A DNA stretch of 64,000 bases from Mastacembelus armatus. Lineage: Eukaryota; Chordata; Actinopteri; Synbranchiformes; Mastacembelidae. The DNA is taken from positions 17,567,106 through 17,631,105 of the forward strand of contig NC_046636.1 of the NCBI RefSeq assembly GCF_900324485.2. The letters are read 5' to 3'. Below, one piece after another: positions 36,752-49,989 of this stretch (positions are counted from its first letter, which is position 1; the number at the start of each line of letters is the position of its first letter). Under the pieces are notes generated by a model. It was not told the origin of the DNA. It worked only from the letters and a program-made list of their open reading frames with translations, and ran no database searches. Position numbers and translations under genes: made by a program.

Positions 36752-39700
36752 ATGGCCAGTCTGCTTTCAGCACAATGCGCCGCATCTGTGAGAGGGTCCG
36801 GAGGTCTGGTTCGTGTAAGGGCTGCGGCTCTGGGCATCGCCAAGCGAAACTGCAGCAGCAAACAAGCGTATTCAGACCAATATTTGCACCGAAGTGTGGT
36901 TCCGTCCATGCATTACCAAAAGAGTCTACCTAGGTAAGGAGCCAGCCTGTTGTTTTTTTACATTAATTTAAGATGTTGCTTTAATGCATCATTAATAGGG
37001 AAAAAATAAATCGTGGTGAGTTTGGTGTTTTTAAATGAAAGAATGGGATCTGATAAGCTTTTAGATGAATGTAGGTGAAAGTGCACAGTTGACTTGGACT
37101 CCATGATCACTAGGGGGCGGTGACATGAGTGAAATCTACTGACACCTGATTTACTCGACTGTTACTGAGAGAATCATTGTTTTAGGCTACCCATTCCAAA
37201 ACTGGAGGATACTATAAGAAGATATTTAGCTGCTCAGAGGCCTCTGTTGGATGATGACCAGTTCAGGTATGTTTTAACCAGGAAAAAAAAAAAAAAACCT
37301 TTTGATTACCTGATTCACAGTGGCCATCATTAATCTCACAAAAATCATTTCAGATCAACAGAGAAAGTTGCAGAAGATTTCCAGAGTGGTGTGGGAAAAC
37401 AGCTGCATGAGGAACTGGTAGCTCAAGATAAAAACAATAAGCACACAAGCTACATCTCAGGTGGCCTTACCATTCTGGGGCTTATTAATATGAAATTCAG
37501 CATCGCAAAATACCATCAAATACTAATAAATGAGGTATCTTTTCAGGGCCATGGTTTGATATGTACCTCTCTGCACGTGACTCTGTGGTGCTGAACTTCA
37601 ATCCCTTCATGTCCTTCAATCCTGATCCTAAGGCAAAGTACAATGACCAGCTTGTACGGGCAACCAATATGGTGTGTTCAGCAGTTCGCTTCATGAAAAC
37701 CCTGAGAGCCGGATTACTGGAGCCAGAGGTTTTCCATTTAAACCCAGCAAAGAGTGACACAGACCGTTTCAAAAGGTTCATCCGCTGGGTCCCATCCTCT
37801 CTGTCTTGGTATGGAGCCTACATGGTGAATGCTTACCCCCTGGACATGTCTCAGTACTTCCGCCTTTTCAACTCCACTCGGATTCCCAAGCGAGGGCGAG
37901 ATGAGCTCTTCACTGATGAGAGAGGCCGACATCTCCTTGTTATGAGGAAAGGCAACATGTATGTGTTTGATATCGTAGACAAGGATGGAAACTTGGTGAA
38001 GCCTGCAGAGATCCAGTCCCACTTGAAGTACATTTTGTCTGACCCCACACCAGCACCCACCTTTCCTCTTGGGGTGCTGACCAGTGAGAATAGGGATGTG
38101 TGGGCTGGGCTGAGGGACAAGCTGTTAGCAGCTGGAAACGCAGAGCATTTGCAGATTGTTGACAGCGCCCTTTTCTGTCTTTGTCTTGATGATGAGAGCA
38201 TGCGGGATCATATCCACATCTCACACAACATGCTGCATGGTGATGGCTGCAACCGGTGGTATGACAAGTCCTTCAGCGTCATTCTCACCAAAGATGGACA
38301 GGCAGCCATCAATTTCGAGCACTCCTGGGGCGACGGTGTAGCTGTGCTCCGCTTTCAGAATGAGATCTTCAAAGACACGACGGAACAGCCACTAGTCAAC
38401 CCAGGCTCAGCTGCTGCTGCTGTGGATTCTGCCTCTGCTGTGCGTAAGCTGCAGTTCAACCTAGACAGAGAACTGGAGAATGGCATCAAAAAAGCAAAGG
38501 AGAACTTTGATTCAGCTGTGTCAAAACTCACCATTGATGCCCTGGAGTTCAAAAGGGGTGGTAAGGAACAATTAAAGAGGAGCAAATTGAGTCCAGATGC
38601 TATAGCCCAGCTGGCTTTTCAGATGGGCTTCCTGAGGCAATATGGACAGACAGTAGCCACGTATGAGTCATGCAGCACGGCGGCGTTCAAGCATGGCCGC
38701 ACAGAGACCATCCGACCAGCTACCACACACACCAAAAAATGTTCATATGCCTTTGTCTGCCAGCCAGGACAGCACAGTGTGGAGCAGCTACAGGCCATGC
38801 TCAATGAATGTTCCAAATATCATGGGCAGCTCACCAGGGAGGCAGCTATGGGTGTGTATAATACCTTTTTACATGTATTTTATTGATAACAATTCAGATC
38901 ATATGAAATACTTGTGCTGTCCCACAGATTGAGAACTGTGACCTGTTTTTGAAGTTACAGTAAAGTAATTTTATACTTGCAGCACATTCCTCCATTCCTA
39001 GTGGTATTTTATATTCAGGTCAAGATGCTTTGATCATTTATTAACAGGAAAGACCAGCCTAGGTTTAACTTTGGGGACAGTTCCAGTCTATTAAATAAGA
39101 CAAAAAATGATTTGAGACAAAATAAACCTCTGTTTTAAAGTAAATGTACATCTTATATCAGAATTCTATATCTTTTCACCCAAGGGGACTTCACATTGTA
39201 CACAAATTCTAACCATCTCTGCAGAATGGGTTAGACTGGCTCATCAGTTTTTTGTAATATTTCTCTAATACATGATGATTCATCACTAATCAAGAAGTTG
39301 ACAAAAAAGAAAAAACATCCCTAATTTTGATTTTTTGACCTGCTGGACTGACAACTTTAATTTTTCCCCAGGCCAAGGTTTTGACCGTCACCTGTTTGCC
39401 CTACGATACCTAGCCAACTCAAAGGGCCAGGCTCTGCACAGTCTATACACTGACCCCACTTATGCTGCCATCAACCACAACATCCTCTCCACTAGCACTC
39501 TCACCAGTCCAGCTGTGAACCTTGGTGGCTTTGCGCCCGTAGTGCCTGATGGGTATGGTGTTGGCTATGGTGTCCACGATGAATGGATCGGCTGCAACGT
39601 GTCCAGCTACCCAGCCTGCAACGTTCATGAATTCCTCGAGTGTGTACAAATGTCTTTAGAGGACATTTTCACTGTCGTAGAGGGAAAGCCACTTAGCTAA
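36752..39700 (+). CDS. cpt2: Carnitine O-palmitoyltransferase 2, mitochondrial
   Basis: Inner-membrane matrix-side enzyme that converts long-chain acylcarnitine and CoA to acyl-CoA for beta-oxidation. Exons: 36752-36933, 37186-37266, 37354-37460, 37547-38851, 39372-39700, giving 667 residues (human 658). The ATG in CACCATGG is a strong start. The N-terminus is rich in Arg, Ala and Ser and poor in acids, as a mitochondrial presequence. The catalytic histidine lies in [13 protein letters not shown] at about residue 382; other marks are the carnitine/choline-acyltransferase strings [28 protein letters not shown] and [19 protein letters not shown]. Five exons, with one very large fourth exon of 1305 bases, match the vertebrate layout. 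The donor of exon 3 (gtggcc) is weak but keeps [11 protein letters not shown] in frame. AATAAA at 39860 probably ends the transcript. Confidence 0.97.
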
Positions 39701-39859
39701 GAAAACAGGTCTTTTTACCAGCAAAGACAAAAAAAAAAAAAAAAAAAAGTAGTTTTTACAGTATGTATCCACAAAAAGATGCAGAAAGTGAGACAAGCAA
39801 TGTATTATTATCCACTATATGCTTCAGAACTAGAGTGAATGGGTCTGATGTTTTCAGAA

Positions 39860-39865
39860 AATAAA
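39860..39865 (+). terminator. Candidate cpt2 poly(A) signal
   Basis: AATAAA 160 bases past the cpt2 stop codon; the first good hexamer on this strand. Confidence 0.65.
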
Positions 39866-40101
39866 TGATAGCCACTTTAATCAGCCTAAATTAATAGTTT
39901 TTGTCATTTACAGCCTTAATGTTTTTGAATATTTTCAAATAAGAATTTAATTGCATGTTCTTCACAACTCATGATGCTATTTTAAACTATTTTACTAAGA
40001 ACTATGTTACACACTAAAGTGAAAATTCAAGCCTTAGTATTGATACAAGCATTGTAGTGAACAGTAAAACAGCTTAAGCAAAGGATTAATGTTTATCACC
40101 C

Positions 40102-40107
40102 TTTATT
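40102..40107 (-). terminator. Candidate magoh poly(A) signal
   Basis: AATAAA on the minus strand about 98 bases past the magoh stop codon. Confidence 0.65.
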
Positions 40108-40204
40108 TAAAATAAAAAAACACTTCGTCCAAAAGCAAATGTACAAATGGGGTAGTTCAACAGAATCACTGGCTAAAGCAATTAAAATGAGAAAAATCCA
40201 CATC

Positions 40205-41831
40205 TTAGATGGGCTTGATCTTGAAGTGTAATCCGATGAGACTGAAGACAAGACATTTCAGATCTTGGACCAGGTAGTAGAATACACGCAGACCTTCAGG
40301 ATCCCTGAAACAAACAGCATTTTTTTTTTTTTTTTTTTTAAAAACAGTTGTGCCCTTTTGTCAGAGACAAATACAGGCTGTGTATTCCCCTAATTCCTGT
40401 AGTACTCACTTTGACTGGTTGACATCAATCAAGGAGCCAATTTTGGAAGTTGTGAATGAAATGTGCTCATCTCCAATGACGATCTCCAGTTCCTGTGAAA
40501 ATTAGGACAAAAGACAAGCAAGTTATTCTTAAGGCTTCAAATATTGTGTTTGTCAGTGGAAAACTGATTTACAATGTCCCGGCATTGACGTGGTAATCTC
40601 TGATAAACAATGGAAATAATATAAGTAGGTTGATAAAATATTAAAAGATGGGGTGATCTACATCAAAAACACAAAACATGTGGTCCCAGCTAACAAAACA
40701 GGACCTATGAAAACATTCCAGAGACATAATTAGAACAATCAAACAGGCCCTGTGTAAAAGAAACCGAATGAACAATAGAAAGTTACAGAGCCACAGAGAA
40801 AGTGGGTAACCATGCAAAATATCACTGACAACCAATGGAGTTGCCAACCTGTCTGCCAACTCTGTCAGGTGGTGGCCACAGTGCATCATCTTCTTTGGTG
40901 ATCTCACTGTCATCAATGATTCTCTTCAGCTCCTCCATCACACTTTTGTGAACATATGCCTTTGTTGACAGAAGACACATTAACCACGTTAGACATACCA
41001 TTTGAGCTCTGCCATATATTTACAAGACACATGAAGTGAGACTAGATACTAAACAATGATCTCTTGACATAAACGTGAAATTACTTTACACTAACTAAAC
41101 CGTAATGAACCATTCTACGTACCTAAACATTATAAATGGCTCTTACGATTAACCACAGCTACCCCCACTCAGGTATAATACTGCATGACAGCATAAACGT
41201 TACTAGTCAAAACTAAAATCCGAATCCGAGAATTGTGCCAAAGATATTGGGCTCATCGGTGCCATTTTACAGTGACAAGCTAAAACATGACCAAAACCAC
41301 TAATAAATAAATTGCATTGACTTCCATTTATTCTTCATCAATTACCTCTTTCCTGATCATGACGTCATTCTTGTAGTTGCTGTTGTTGGCGTACCTCAGT
41401 TTACCTGTAAGAAAATATTTGTCTTAAGGGAGAGTAACTTACTGAAACAATGCATCACGTTTAAACAGCATTATCAGTCCACTACGTTAGCATCTCGGTG
41501 GGCCAAAGAGCGCTTCTCTGAGAACAGGGTGCTACTTAAAACACCCCCGCCTTTATCAAACATGTATTTAAGATATTATTCCAAATTAAAAATTAACTAA
41601 TAACATTTAGCACTCAGAGAAAACCACAGAGTGTGTTTGGCGCTAGCACCTCGTTTGGAGCTCGCTGCGGCCTAACGTTGCCAAAGGCTATGTAGCCTAA
41701 ATGCAGCTAACCCATCTGTAACATCACTTGCTGAACTTACCGTCAGGTCGGAATTCAAATTCCAGGAACTCGTGTCCAAACTTCCCCTTGTGTCCAACAT
41801 AGTATCTCAAATAAAAGTCACTTGTGGACAT
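40205..41831 (-). CDS. magoh: Mago nashi homolog, exon-junction complex core subunit
   Basis: Forms the MAGOH-RBM8A (Y14) heterodimer that locks EIF4A3 on spliced mRNA; acts in nucleus and cytoplasm in mRNA localisation and nonsense-mediated decay. Exons from 5': 41831-41741, 41404-41346, 40959-40849, 40492-40410, 40304-40205; 147 residues (human 146). The read-out is almost identical to human: [20 protein letters not shown], then [40 protein letters not shown] and the end GLHFKIKPI. The only clear difference is the extra residue at the N-terminus. All phases agree. It shares a 713-base head-to-head interval with aatf. Confidence 0.98.
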
Positions 41832-42544
41832 CTTTACTCTCCAGAAACTACGCTTTCTGGTCACGACTGCTAAACTAAACTCCGCTAGCAAGAGCAGTTC
41901 GAAGGCTTAGCACTCATGTACGCATGCGCATTGGGCCAAACAGGCATTAGAGACTTTCCACCCTGATGTTTGTCTGTCAGGAGGGTTCTGCATCATTTAG
42001 CCATTATTTCTCTAATGCAAAAACATCATTTTAGACCCGACATTTCTCCTTATTATTGCGTATGTATGTATTTATTCTAGCTTATTTTTATTGTAGTCAG
42101 TTAATGTTTGACTCAAATTGCCCTATTACTCTATGCGAAATGTCTTGTCCCATAGACTTAATTACTTGTTCAGTGTTTCTATTACATTATTAATCATCCA
42201 TCCATTATCAATACCCGCTTATTCCTAACTAGGGTCACGGGGATCTGCTGGACCCTACAATATCAATCATTTTGTGAATAAATTCCTTTACGTACTCGTT
42301 GCTTTTTTTCTGAATTTTCCAGTTAATTCTTACTACTTTCATATTTCGAACTTGTTTCTTTAAGTAATATAATAATTCATTCTGAGGTTTGTGTCTATCC
42401 ATGAGGTTTGTGCACGAAAAGGTTTTTGCCTGAAAAACGTTACCCTGCGTCTTAATACCCTAAGTTTATGCCGTCGCAGCTTTGTAACGTCAACCCTGTT
42501 CGCGCTGTCGACAACACACGTGTGGTTGTTATACAGTTTTTGCC
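41832..42544. promoter_or_regulatory. Head-to-head interval between magoh and aatf, probable bidirectional promoter
   Basis: Start codons of two housekeeping genes face away from each other 713 bases apart. The DNA near each start has more CpG (for example around 41830-41940 and 42465-42510) than the middle. A short interspersed-repeat fragment lies at 42195-42252. No TATA box is evident for either gene. Bidirectional activity is inferred from geometry only. Confidence 0.5.
42195..42252 (+). repeat. Teleost interspersed-repeat fragment
   Basis: CATCCATCCATTATCAATAC, then CCGCTTATTCCTAACTAGGG and TCACGGGGATCTGCTGGA, is the same repeat that surrounds the Tc1 element at 60066-61790 and gives an uninterrupted version of its insertion point. 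A recurrent teleost repeat, probably a LINE or SINE tail; family not certain. Confidence 0.7.
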
Positions 42545-44182
42545 ATGGCGGGCTCGTTTTCTCAAGATCTCGAGGATTTGTTGAACCCTTTGCCCAAATT
42601 TGCAGATCCAGAAGATGACGATGACGAGGCGACCAAAGCTAGAGTCATCGAAAGGTTCCATGAAGACGACGATGAAGATGGGGTCGAGCTTAGTGCCCTG
42701 CGGAAGCACAACTCATCCGTGCTCACGGACACAGATAGACGGTACGTGGGGAAGGCAATCTCTCGCAAACAGCTGCTGATGGATATGCAGGGGTCTGGTG
42801 AGGACGCAGAGGAAGAAGACGAGGAGGGCAGCATAGAAGATGAGGAAAATGATTCCATGGGGGATGCAGAGGCTGCCGATGATGATAATGAAGATGATTT
42901 AGAAGATGATGAGGAAGAGTTGGTGAGCAGCGATGCACACCTAGATCCTAACTTTGCATCTAAGACTGCTGACATCGCCTTCCCTCAGGTCGTGGACTTC
43001 CATAAGCTGACAGAAGGCATGGATGACCTGGGAGTGAGTGAAGGTGATGATGATGATGATGATGATGATGACGACGACGACGACGACGTTAGTAGCGAGG
43101 AGTCTGAAGGCGACGTTACAGAAGAAAGCAGTGATGACGATGAGATGGAAGATGAGGTGGAGGGAGCTGTCCGCACATTTTCTCAAGCAAAAGTAGATGA
43201 AGAGGTTGAGAAAGGAAAGGCTGTGAAGAACCAGCTGGCTCTGTGGGACCAGCTCCTTGAGGGCCGAATTAAGCTCCAAAAAGCTCTGGCGACTGCCAAC
43301 CAGCTTCCACAGCCTGAGACATTCCCAGCGTTCAAGAGGAGTGGGGGGACAGAGTTTGCGGGGGCACTGAAAAACACCCACAAAGCCTTGAAAGCTCTTC
43401 AGAGGACCATGCTGGAGCTACACGATCAGCTGCTGCACCAGAACACAGACACAAGGGACATCGCTCTGGCAAAGGCGGACGAGGAGATCGGCAGTGATGA
43501 GGACAAAGAGGGGTCAGTGCCTAAACGAAAACTGGAGATGGCAGACTATCCTAACTTCATGGCAAAACGATTTGCAGCTTTCCAGCCTCACTGTAATGCC
43601 ACACTGCAGAAGTGGCATGACAAAACCAGGCTGACCATGGGCAAGAGCAGTAAGGGTTTTGGAGCATTTGATAGGAATATACTGACACAGGTGGAGCAGG
43701 TGCTGATGGACAAAGAGAGGCTAGTGCGACGCACCCAGACCCGACGCTCAGAATACAGTGTCCTGGGGAAAACAGAGGCCTCTTCTCTCACCTATGAAAC
43801 CACCAGCAATGAGGGGGCAGGTGCAGAGCAACTGCTGAAAGCAAACACACATCTCAAAGATCTGGATGAGGACATATTTGATGATGATGATTTCTACCAC
43901 CAGCTACTAAGAGAGTTGATTGAGCGCAAGACAAGTGCAGCAGATTCCAATGACCAGGTGGCTATGGGTAGGCAGTGGCTGGCCATCCAGAAATTGCGCA
44001 GCAAAATCAAGAAGAAGGTAGATACCAAAGCCAGCAAGGGACGTAAAGTCCGATTCCACATCCACAGTAAGCTGGTTAATTTTATGGCACCTGTTGACCA
44101 CAGCTCAATGAGCGACGAGGCACGCAGTGAACTGTATCTTGGCCTCTTTGGTCAGAGCTCCTCAGTCATAGAGTCCCAGTAA
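42545..44182 (+). CDS. aatf: AATF/Che-1 (apoptosis-antagonizing transcription factor), intronless
   Basis: Nucleolar protein required for small-subunit rRNA processing (with NOL10 and NGDN in mammals) and a regulator of p53 and Rb pathways. One uninterrupted frame of 545 residues from a strong start (GCCATGGCG). The N-terminus ([20 protein letters not shown], then [13 protein letters not shown]) leads to long acidic low-complexity stretches, including 14 Asp coded as (GAT)8(GAC)6 at residues 168-181. The AATF leucine-zipper/TRAUB region follows: [100 protein letters not shown] and [20 protein letters not shown]. All conserved blocks are intact and length is close to human (560). Human AATF has many exons, so the lack of introns here is notable and suggests a functional retrocopy or lineage-specific intron loss. 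Confidence 0.96.
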   Translation: MAGSFSQDLEDLLNPLPKFADPEDDDDEATKARVIERFHEDDDEDGVELSALRKHNSSVLTDTDRRYVGKAISRKQLLMDMQGSGEDAEEEDEEGSIEDEENDSMGDAEAADDDNEDDLEDDEEELVSSDAHLDPNFASKTADIAFPQVVDFHKLTEGMDDLGVSEGDDDDDDDDDDDDDDVSSEESEGDVTEESSDDDEMEDEVEGAVRTFSQAKVDEEVEKGKAVKNQLALWDQLLEGRIKLQKALATANQLPQPETFPAFKRSGGTEFAGALKNTHKALKALQRTMLELHDQLLHQNTDTRDIALAKADEEIGSDEDKEGSVPKRKLEMADYPNFMAKRFAAFQPHCNATLQKWHDKTRLTMGKSSKGFGAFDRNILTQVEQVLMDKERLVRRTQTRRSEYSVLGKTEASSLTYETTSNEGAGAEQLLKANTHLKDLDEDIFDDDDFYHQLLRELIERKTSAADSNDQVAMGRQWLAIQKLRSKIKKKVDTKASKGRKVRFHIHSKLVNFMAPVDHSSMSDEARSELYLGLFGQSSSVIESQ

Positions 44183-46004
44183 GGAGGTACTCCCAAATGG
44201 CTGGGTATAAACGTAGTGCCTTCTCTGCATACACACATTAATGATGCCAGGCAGCTGTTTGGATTAGGACAGAGACTGTTCCTGCTCTTTGTCACAAGAC
44301 CTCTCATACTCTTGGGGTGGATTTGTGCTCTGACTGGATGGGAATAAAATGAACACACGGGACGATAAGTTCTTAAAAAACACTTTTTATACTAAGTAAT
44401 GTTTTCAGCATGTGTTTGTACCTAATGATTAATTAGTGATTTAAAATGTACATAATAGAATGTGAAGTGGATAAGGAGAATAATACATTTTTTTTCATAT
44501 GGATCAAGTGTTAAGATTGCTACCATAGACACTGAATACGCTGAGTCCCAATTCCATCACATTATGCAGTATGCTAATTGTTATAGTATGTTTTTGCAAT
44601 TAGTGCAGTCAAGTCAGTCAGCACTGTCTTAGACTATCAGGAAATGATAAAATACCTGTACTATTAAACCAAAAAGCAATTTTAAAGTGCCACTGCCAGT
44701 TGACCTTAAGTTTGTTTTGTGAGATGTTCTTGGAGTTCAAATGTTTCACCATTATCACAGTTCCAATTTCTTCCAGCTATGAGCAACTCCTTCTTTTTCC
44801 CTTGTGTGTTTGAGTGAGAGGAAACTGAACAGCAAATTCAAAACTCAAGGTTGTTAGTATCCATACTGGCCATTTTAGTGAGACTTTATTCTCACTTTTC
44901 TGGTGTGCACACACTACACACTGAAACTTGCTGAGAATAAGGATGCAGTATTTGCTGGATCTGGGATACATCTGTGGACCTATGTCATCACATGCACAGC
45001 AACACCAAAAAAAGGATAAAGGTCAATCACCCAAGCCTCCCCTATGAGGTGATCTCTGAGCCTTCTTAACATTTGGATTTTCACACTTAATGATTTAGTT
45101 AATATTTAAATTTAAATATGTTCTGCAGCTGAATACTTTTAATTAAAATGTGTTCCTTGGGATTTAAGTTTGACAGAATCAATGAAACTATTTTGTAAGT
45201 TGGTAACAACATAATGAAATGTTCTTTATGTTGCCAATAACTTATTAAATGGGCAACATTAATGTCAATACCACACTGAGATAAAAATTAATTATTATAC
45301 AATTAGTCCATGACAGTACAGAAAATTGTCTTTGGTTGATGATGTCATACATCAGATGATTTGAGGTGGGAATCGGTTGTTTTATTTGCCATTTAATTTG
45401 CCAAAGTCCATTTGATTTGAACAAGACAAGGCAAGTACAGCTTGAGGTGGTCACATGACACAAATATCATAAATCCCACCTCATTAATACATTAGTCCCA
45501 AATCAATTTGCATAAGTCAAAATATGCTTTACATATAGCTTGAAAAATAAGGCAAGTTGCATTGATAAAGGGACTCTGTCAGGTCACACAGTGAGATGGG
45601 GTAAGGCCCTTCCATTACACAGGATGTTGCTACGCTGCATTTATTGTATGCTTTAAAGGCTGTCAAGTCATCATCATTGCATATGTTTTACTTCTGTTTC
45701 AGTGCTGTGATAAAGTCAAGCAGCAATTTAAAATTATAAGTCCCTTCGTATTTGTCCACCTTCTATCTCAACATGCCACATAAGCCAAACAGAAAAAATA
45801 TAACTGAATGCAACAGCTTTAAACCAGCTCTGCAAAAGGGATGGCCTCCCTTTTTCTTATCAACTTTATCAGCCCAAGTATGATCATATCAAAAAGAGGT
45901 CTTTTAATTCCCTGGCAATTACTCCTGCCTTGTCAGCCACGCCGTAGAGCTCATTTGGCACGTGCAGGTGGATCTTCTATCCTCTCTTCAGGGCAGCGAT
46001 GTGC
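44183..46004. other. Tail-to-tail spacer between aatf and uck2
   Basis: 1.8 kb with the aatf 3' UTR on the left and the uck2 3' UTR on the right. Candidate poly(A) hexamers are AATAAA at 44343 (+) and, on the minus strand, at 45640-45645 and 45381-45386. No coding or mobile element is recognised. Confidence 0.65.
44343..44348 (+). terminator. Candidate aatf poly(A) signal
   Basis: AATAAA 161 bases past the aatf stop codon. No genomic poly(A) tract follows it, so any retrocopy origin would be old. Confidence 0.65.
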
Positions 46005-49000
46005 TCAGTGGGGCCGACTGCTGGACTCCATGTTTGGCTGCTTCTTTGTTGTCCCGTAACCATTGAAACACCCGTTCAGCCGTTTGGTTAAACCACCATT
46101 TAGAATATCCTGGATGTGCTGAACTATGAGATTTATAGCAACTGTAGAGAAACAAAGAGAATGCGTAAACTGGATTAGCTGAGCTCATGACCCAGAAGAT
46201 ATTTTTCAGAAAATCTGATGCTTAGCTCCATAATGTGAGGATACTGGTAATACAAGTGGCTGCCTTTTGCAGTTTGTTTTAGATGCTTCTAAGTTCTTTT
46301 CTCAAATCAACAAAGTTGTTTTTTTCTCCCAACAGCAGAGGCGTTTGCTTCGCACAGTTCCCAGCTTGAAGGTCAACAACAAACACAGCTGTGTCCTTCG
46401 TGATATCACTGTTGAGACTAGACTCTCAAACATTTGGTTTCAAAAACATCACTTACTTGAAGACTCTCCCAGGTAAAAAAAAAAAAAAAAAATCACACTC
46501 ACCAATGTTATCAACTCCTCTCGGTATTATAACATCAGCATATTTCTTCGTCTAAATAGTGTCAAGGAAAAGGAAAGAAGATTTAACCATGAGCCCAAGT
46601 TCACGGACACAACCATGCACACTTGAGATGAGTGGTTATTTGTAGAACATGCACTCACCGGTAGACAGAACTCCTCAAACGCAGGCTTGACGAAGGTGAT
46701 GTATTGTGCAAGAACACTTTCCAAGTCCCGTCCACGTTCACTTATGTCACGGAGCACTGAAAATGATAGAAAACTGATTTTTAAAAAGAGATAGTGTGAC
46801 GTTGGTGGGGAAATGGGGAAAATTCTACTTGTATCTAATTTTGGAGGTAAATGTGAAGCTTCAGCCAGTTGCTGTTTAAGTTAACTACACAGAAGATTTC
46901 ACCTGGCTCTCTCCAGAGGTTTGAAGGGAACAGTAGACAAACTTTGTTACCATTGGGCCAATATGTTTCCTTTATTTCTTGTCTTTATGCTAAGCTAAAC
47001 TCACTGGCAGCTTATGGTGGCTTCATATTTAGTGTAGAGGCACAGGAGTGAATACGTGTACCATTAAAAATGTCAGACTACTCCGTTTAACAACTATTTC
47101 AGTGAACTATTACAGATGCTTTTCGTATTTTAAAATGAAAGGTAATAGTTTGGTCATGCTTGTATGTCTCACCCCTTCGAGATAGCCGTGTGTCTGCATC
47201 AGTGTCCACAAAGAGTTTCATTTGGAAAAGGTCTCGGATTTCCTGAGAATAGAACATCAGGATACCCTCAAACAGCACCACATCAGCAGGGTACACTACC
47301 ACTGTCTCTTCCTTCCTGCCATACAAAAGACATTAAGTATAAAGTCACTTAAAGCATGCTTTAAGGTGCCACCTTAAGTTACTGGTACAGACCAAGTGAG
47401 AGTGTAGCATTAAAATGCTTTAGTGTATTGAACCGAGAATTGTTTTATTGCTAATGAATTGAGAGGAAGAATGTCTTATTTTGCAAATTACAGTCCCGCT
47501 TTAATGTTACAATGAACAATGTTAACTACTAAATTGTTCTATTTCATAGAGAGGGGAAAGAAATAGAAAAACATGAGTTAAAAAAGGACCATACCTGTGT
47601 TTTTCAATAATTTAGTCTATTTAGTTTATTTATTCCACCAGAATGGCTATTGTGTCTACTTTTAAAGCATTACATAACATTTTTTACAGTGGAATGAAGT
47701 ATGCATAATACACTCCGTTAATGTTGTCACTGTATGGACTTGATAAGACTCATTCACCTGGAATGGGAAACAAAGTCATAAACAGGGATGTGTACTGTTT
47801 TTCCCTCCTTGATGTCCCACAGGGTCGTGACTATGAGGTCGTTGTCAAACGCATCTATGCAGAAGGAAAAAGTAGCTATTAAAATCATTTCTTTAGCAGC
47901 ATGAAATATCACCAGGGTGGCCATAGAAATACTCACACCAAGAGCATGAATCATGCTCAGATTAACTGCTGGATTTGTATAGAGAATAAACAATGCTGCA
48001 GTGTTTACACAGAAGGAGACAAACTTCCATCCTTCCATCCTGCTCTCAGATGATAGTTGAAAGCACAGAGGCACATTTGTGACATACCTGGATGGTCAAA
48101 GTTGAACTGGCCCCTGAGAGCTTTGGCCTTCTGCTCTGGGGTGAGGACCCTGTAGAAGCTGTCCTGGCTGAGGATGGCCACTTGCCTCTGGTGATGGTCA
48201 ATCTCGTTCTGCCCCAGCAGCTCCATGATCTTGCTGCAGACAGACGACTAGTCACACAAGAAAAACAAAACAAGTTTTATAATAAAATACTGGCCCTCTG
48301 ATCTACCACATTTTTCCACTTTTTGGAACATGAGTCAAATATATGTCTAACATAACTGGCAATAAAACTGATTCTGATTCTCAGTGGTTCTCTGAACAAC
48401 ATATAAACTTTCATTTACACTTTACTCATATGTTTGTAGCCTTGAAATGTAGCTTGATTTATTACAAAACAATGTGCATTTAAAAGCACATTTGGATTTT
48501 TGACATCTTATCTGAACCTGGCAGACAGATACGCTCAGACAGAGACATGCACACAAAACAAGAGCTTGCAGTTTACGCCTCATTCAGATAACGTGGGAGA
48601 ACAGGTGGTTCTGTGAGCAGTTACTTCAGTGGGAGAAACAGGGCATCATGCCAGGAAGTCAAACCCACAAACAACTGTCTGCAGTTCATCATCTATAAAA
48701 TCTACCCACTAATATCAAGACAGAGGCTAATTAATGAATGAATGCACAATATACATTGAACTATCATCCCAGTTTACATTTTCAGGTATATAACAAGACA
48801 TTTAATTCTAACTGTTCATGGTGTCACATGCTAATAATAATATATATTTGTTAAAATATATCTGTTTATTTTGTCTGAAAGCATTTAAAGTATATTAGAG
48901 TTCAAGCTGGTGCATTAAGATCTCTATAGAGAATTTTGATCCAGATTTGTCACATGGTGTGACCTTACTAATATAATAATATATCCAAGCAAAATATAAA

Positions 49001-49957
49001 TACATTAATACAATTACAGTTTAAGTAATATAATAAGATGAGGGAAAGAGAAAGCAGTGATGTCAATGCATAATGTTAAAGCAAGCTCTGGCCGAATATA
49101 TTTGGTCAGAAAAATTGGGGACATTGTTTTTATAAGGAAATGCTTAATCCTTTTATCATGTGGTGGGATGAAAAATCATCTGGTGTGACCTAACAATAGA
49201 AAGACTAGTTTTCCAAATGGAATATTGCAAATATTATATTAACCTAGTGTTTGAATTGATGGTGCTAATACTTATTATTAACTAATACATAACCTAAAAT
49301 ATTATGTCTAATGGAGTCCATATTGGTATTTCCATATAATCATTTTATGCTGCCACACAGAAAATAGAAAAAAAGTACAATTCTAAATAAACAATAATAA
49401 CATATTTTCTTGCATGGAAATGAGCTTGGACTATACAACTACGTAGTTTTTACGGCTACTTAAAAAAAAATGTCAACCGCCCAGTTACAGTGTCAGAAAT
49501 GTCCCACAGCCTGCCTGATGGCAGGACAACTTGACTCGTCGCGCTGCATTTATGACATTTCAATAACCAAATCTGTCACACATTACGAGGAACAAACAGA
49601 CTTTGCTGTTGTCCTGGGGTGTGTATCTGCTTGTTTGCTCTGCAGAGCAACTGCGCCGATAAAATATAAATCCAATGCCTCAATCTTTCTTTATCGGCAT
49701 GAGTAATTTGCAACACTTGAAAAGCAAAGATAATGCAGATATCACTGAAGACACAATTGTAATACCAATGAGCCAGTCAATGAAAAATTAAGTGAAAAGG
49801 GAGACTAACACTAAGAGAAACAGTGGATACATCAGTGAACAGTCCAGGGTGCTATCAGCAGATCCACCAAAAACAGCAATACTGATCAGCATAATAGAAA
49901 AAGCTCATCTGGCTCCCACATACAGATACAGAGTGGGACATCTTTTGATGACTAGAA

Positions 49958-49989
<32 letters not shown>

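Larger units (their letters stand above)
39701..40204. other. Tail-to-tail spacer between cpt2 and magoh
   Basis: Holds the two 3' UTRs. It contains a long A run just after the cpt2 stop (about 39729-39748), AATAAA on the plus strand at 39860 and AATAAA on the minus strand at 40102-40107. No room exists for another gene. Confidence 0.8.

Noticed and set aside
42562-42975. Ser-rich minus-strand open frame of 137 codons
   Set aside because: Pure antisense of the acidic GAT/GAG-rich part of aatf; complementary codons give Ser and Leu runs.
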